DNA from: Planctomycetota bacterium
GTDB lineage: Bacteria; Planctomycetota; Phycisphaerae; Sedimentisphaerales; Anaerobacaceae
Reading direction: 5' to 3'
Length of the DNA stretch: 8,109 nt
Assembly (NCBI GenBank): GCA_003644295.1
Contig: QNBZ01000043.1
Coordinates: 1 to 8,109 of the forward strand
Below are positions 5,661-8,109 of the stretch, one piece after another. Each line of letters starts with the position of its first letter. The first letter of the stretch is position 1. The notes beneath the pieces were generated by a model. That model worked only from the letters and a program-made list of their open reading frames with translations. It ran no database searches and was not told the DNA's origin. Position numbers and translations under genes: made by a program.

Positions 5661-7001
5661 ATGACTCAGGAAATCAACCATCTTGAAGTACAGCTTGACA
5701 GCTTCAGTTTGTCAGCGCGTTCAGAAGCCCTAAAAGAGCTTATGAAGTTAGTCAAATCAGGCAAAGTCGAACTCGCCAGAACCGGCCGACATACTAATAT
5801 GCATCTCCATAGTTTTTTCTCGTTTAACGCATGCGGCTATTCGCCGAGCAAGATAGCGTGGCTGGCTAAAAAGACGGGATTGGCAGCGGCGGGAATGGTG
5901 GATTTTGACGTTTTCGACGGGCTGGAAGAGTTTTATGAGGCAGCGACACTCCTAGGGCTTAAAGCGTGCGCCGGGATGGAAACACGTGTTTATGTGCCTG
6001 AATTTGCTGATAAAGTGATTAATTCGCCGGGTGAGCCGGGTGTTGCATATCATATAGGAACTGGTATTCCAAAGGCAAATATGCCGGATGAGCTGGAAAA
6101 CTTCAAAATAAATCTGCGGAATATCGTTAAGAACAGGAATCTCGGACTCATAGAAAAAATCAATAAATACCTAACTCCGGTAGAACTTGATTACGAACGA
6201 GATGTATTGCCGTTAACGCCAACAGGCAACGCCACAGAGAGACATATAACAGTTGGGTATGCTAAAAAGGCACAGCAAGTGTTTAAGGACATAAAGGAAC
6301 TGAAAAAATTCTGGTGTGAAAAACTAAATGCCGAGAGCGATGCTTTAGAGTTTCCTGATGGTGTTTCGCTTTTGAATCTTATACGGGCAAAAACAATGAA
6401 ACGAGGCGGCATAGGTTATGTTCAGCCGGATGCTAAAACGTTTCCGACAATGTCTGAGACGAATGAGTTTATACTTGCGGCAGGCGGGATACCAACCCTT
6501 GCATGGCTTGACGGAACTTCGGAAGGCGAGAAAGATATCGAGACGCTTTTAGAGACGGCTATGGAGACCGGAGTCGAGGCCGTTAATATCATTCCCGAAC
6601 GCAACTACACGCCGGGTAATGGTAAAGAAGATATTAAATACACAAAGCTCTGTGAATTCATTGAGTTAGCCCAGGGACTTGATTTGCCCGTGATTGTCGG
6701 GACGGAAATGAACAGCCCCGGCCAAAAATTCGTTAATGATTTTGAAAGTTGGCAGCTCAAGCCCTTTGTGCCTACCTTCTTAAAAGGTGCATATATTGTT
6801 TATGCACATTCAGCGCTTCAAAAAGCAAGCGATACAGGTTATACAAGCAGGTGGGCGAAGAAAAATTTCCGAACAAGGGCTGAGAAAAATGAGTTTTTTG
6901 AAAAGGTTGGCAAAATGCTCGAACCGGGCAAAGTAAAATTACTTTGCGGTTTAGACAACAACACCTGCCCGCAGGAAATACTTGAGAAAATCATAAATTA
7001 A
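5661..7001 (+). CDS. PHP-fold protein with altered metal-site motifs, rhamnulokinase-linked
   Basis: A 446-residue protein with no signal peptide or membrane helix. It resembles PHP (polymerase and histidinol phosphatase) domain metalloenzymes in overall order: HLHS with HxH at 48-50, GMVDFDVFDG (78-87) where PHP proteins usually have TDHD, GMETRV with E107 where GIE is usual, H131, GGIPTLAWL (275-283) where LAHP is usual, and VGTEMNSPG (346-354) where GSDAH is usual. So the first His pair, the Glu and H131 are kept, while about four other usual ligand positions are changed. The domain is also larger than usual, with a charged helical insert at about 145-260. It starts 15 bases after rhaB with only a weak upstream site (AGAG). 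The operon suggests a role in 6-deoxysugar metabolism, perhaps on a phosphorylated or lactonised intermediate, but the reaction is unknown. The fold assignment is fairly sure, the function is not. Confidence 0.78.
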   Translation: MTQEINHLEVQLDSFSLSARSEALKELMKLVKSGKVELARTGRHTNMHLHSFFSFNACGYSPSKIAWLAKKTGLAAAGMVDFDVFDGLEEFYEAATLLGLKACAGMETRVYVPEFADKVINSPGEPGVAYHIGTGIPKANMPDELENFKINLRNIVKNRNLGLIEKINKYLTPVELDYERDVLPLTPTGNATERHITVGYAKKAQQVFKDIKELKKFWCEKLNAESDALEFPDGVSLLNLIRAKTMKRGGIGYVQPDAKTFPTMSETNEFILAAGGIPTLAWLDGTSEGEKDIETLLETAMETGVEAVNIIPERNYTPGNGKEDIKYTKLCEFIELAQGLDLPVIVGTEMNSPGQKFVNDFESWQLKPFVPTFLKGAYIVYAHSALQKASDTGYTSRWAKKNFRTRAEKNEFFEKVGKMLEPGKVKLLCGLDNNTCPQEILEKIIN

Positions 7002-7004
7002 CTT

Positions 7005-8109
7005 ATGATACAGACAATGGATTCTGAAATACCAAAAACACAAAGCGCAATACAACTGGTTGGGCAAAATAAACTAACATTAAACAGCAATAAGAAAATT
7101 GATATGCCCGGACCTTACCAGATATTGGCCGAAGTCGAGGCGGTAGGCCTTTGTTTTTCGGATTTGAAGCTGCTGAAGCAGTTTGCATCTCACGCACGCA
7201 AAGGCCCTGTCATATCGGGCATCGAAGAGAGTGTTTTGCGACAAATACCAAGCTATGTGCCGAACGATTTGCCCACCGTTCCGGGACACGAGGCGGTTGT
7301 AAGAATTGTCAAAGTGGGCAAGAAAGTAAAGGATGTAAAACAGGGAGAGCGATTTTTAGTTCAAACTGATTACAGGTGGCTTCCGACCGCAAATTCAAAC
7401 GCTGCTTTCGGATATAATTTTGAAGGGGCGCTTCAGCAGTACGTATTGATGGATGAGCGCGTAATCACTTCGCCCGATGGCGACTCTATGCTGATACCGG
7501 CATCAGATACACTCTCGGCCTCGGCGATAGCCCTTGTCGAGCCGTGGGCGTGTGTTGAAGATGCTTATGCCGTGCAGGAACGAACGGGAGTAAAATCAGA
7601 TGGCCTGATGTTGGTGGTAGCTGAAGAAGAATTCGATGAAAAGGTTTTTGCAAGTTTCATTGACGAATTTGGAAGGCCGGGCAAAATTACACTGGTATCA
7701 AGCACAAATAAACTATCCAGTATCGGGATTCCGGTTGAGAATATTAGCGATATCTCAAAATTAGAAGCCGGCTCTTTTAATGATGTCATCTATTTCGGTT
7801 CAAATCCTAAAACTGCTGAAAGTTTGTTCGCTAATGTCAGTGCCAACGGATTGTTCAATATCGTTCTATGCGGCGGGAAATTCGGCAAAAATGTAGCGGC
7901 CCTAATTGGCAGAGTGCATTATGGAAATATCAGGATTGTCGGAACCGTCGGCTCAAATCCTGCCGATTCAATGCAATATATACCGTCAACCGGCGAAATA
8001 AGACAGGACGATAAAATTGATGTAGTCGGCGCCGGCGGGCCGATGGGTACGATGCATGTCATTCGCAATATCTGTCAGGGTGTTAAGGGCGTTACTATTC
8101 ACGCAGGCG
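7005..8109 (+). CDS. Medium-chain (zinc-type) dehydrogenase with two nucleotide-binding domains (3' end missing)
   Basis: The frame is open from ATG 7005, 3 bases after the PHP stop codon, to the window end (368 residues seen); ATG 7017 is an alternative start. The N-terminal GroES-like catalytic domain has C50 in GLCFSDLK, GHE at 94-96 (H95, E96) and E179 in LVEPWACVEDAY, the usual catalytic zinc ligands. The four-Cys structural zinc lobe is absent. At about 200-325 lies a Rossmann-like half-and-half (LMLVVAEEEF; then DVIYFGSN, LFNIVLCGG, GRVHYGNIRIVGTVGSNPAD) that lacks the glycine-rich loop. A second Rossmann start with intact GAGGPMG follows at 342-348 (IDVVGAGGPMGTMH). Dehydrogenases with such a late glycine motif, such as the L-sorbose-1-phosphate reductase group, act on sugars or polyols. 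Here it probably oxidises or reduces a rhamnose-pathway intermediate using NAD(P). The substrate is unknown, and ribosome binding site evidence is weak. Confidence 0.85.
   Translation, partial: MIQTMDSEIPKTQSAIQLVGQNKLTLNSNKKIDMPGPYQILAEVEAVGLCFSDLKLLKQFASHARKGPVISGIEESVLRQIPSYVPNDLPTVPGHEAVVRIVKVGKKVKDVKQGERFLVQTDYRWLPTANSNAAFGYNFEGALQQYVLMDERVITSPDGDSMLIPASDTLSASAIALVEPWACVEDAYAVQERTGVKSDGLMLVVAEEEFDEKVFASFIDEFGRPGKITLVSSTNKLSSIGIPVENISDISKLEAGSFNDVIYFGSNPKTAESLFANVSANGLFNIVLCGGKFGKNVAALIGRVHYGNIRIVGTVGSNPADSMQYIPSTGEIRQDDKIDVVGAGGPMGTMHVIRNICQGVKGVTIHAG

Noticed and set aside
7151..7369. Plus-strand frame of 72 codons inside the dehydrogenase
   Set aside because: It is out of phase with the dehydrogenase frame open from 7005, which carries the conserved C50, GHE and cofactor motifs.
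1..8109. CRISPR array, insertion sequence or phage genes
   Set aside because: No regularly spaced repeats, transposase, integrase or phage-like products are seen; the only repeats are the short copies between the tRNAs.

Overview
The window looks like bacterial chromosome with moderate G+C. It holds six protein genes, all on the plus strand, and two tRNA genes on the minus strand between them. The first and last genes run off the window edges. My guess at the source is a Planctomycetota/Phycisphaerae-like or similar environmental bacterium. It rests on the mix of a PhnD-type sensor kinase, a 6-deoxysugar kinase beside a PHP protein, and tRNAs without encoded CCA. No phylogenetic marker confirms it.

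Region 1 (about 1-3617) is a signalling operon. It starts with the 3' part of a membrane sensor histidine kinase: end of a periplasmic PhnD-like domain, one membrane helix, PAS, HisKA and HATPase. Twenty bases later comes a single-domain response regulator of the Rcp1 type. Overlapping its end by 16 bases is a REC-GGDEF-HD-GYP protein. The simplest reading is a kinase that phosphorylates the stand-alone receiver and/or the receiver of the c-di-GMP protein. The GGDEF motif is intact. The usual inhibitory site is absent and the HD-GYP domain has lost two metal ligands, so the protein probably makes c-di-GMP rather than degrading it.

Region 2 (about 3618-4160) is non-coding for protein. It holds tRNA-Glu(CTC) and tRNA-Met(CAT) on the minus strand, convergent with the signalling operon. 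A good sigma70-like promoter lies upstream of tRNA-Met. Between the two tRNAs is a small repeat element with direct and inverted copies of CGTATCTCGT around a short palindrome. The divergent gap before the next operon has a small terminator-like hairpin, a dyad and a TATAAT box.

Region 3 (about 4161-8109) is a second operon: rhamnulokinase (rhaB), a 446-residue PHP-fold protein with altered metal-site residues, and a medium-chain dehydrogenase with two successive nucleotide-binding domains, the first lacking its glycine motif. Spacings are 15 and 3 bases, so co-transcription is likely. RhaB points to L-rhamnose or a related 6-deoxysugar. The other two proteins are not standard parts of the textbook rhamnose pathway, and this operon is the most likely place for undescribed biochemistry. 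Isomerase, aldolase and regulator genes are not visible here.
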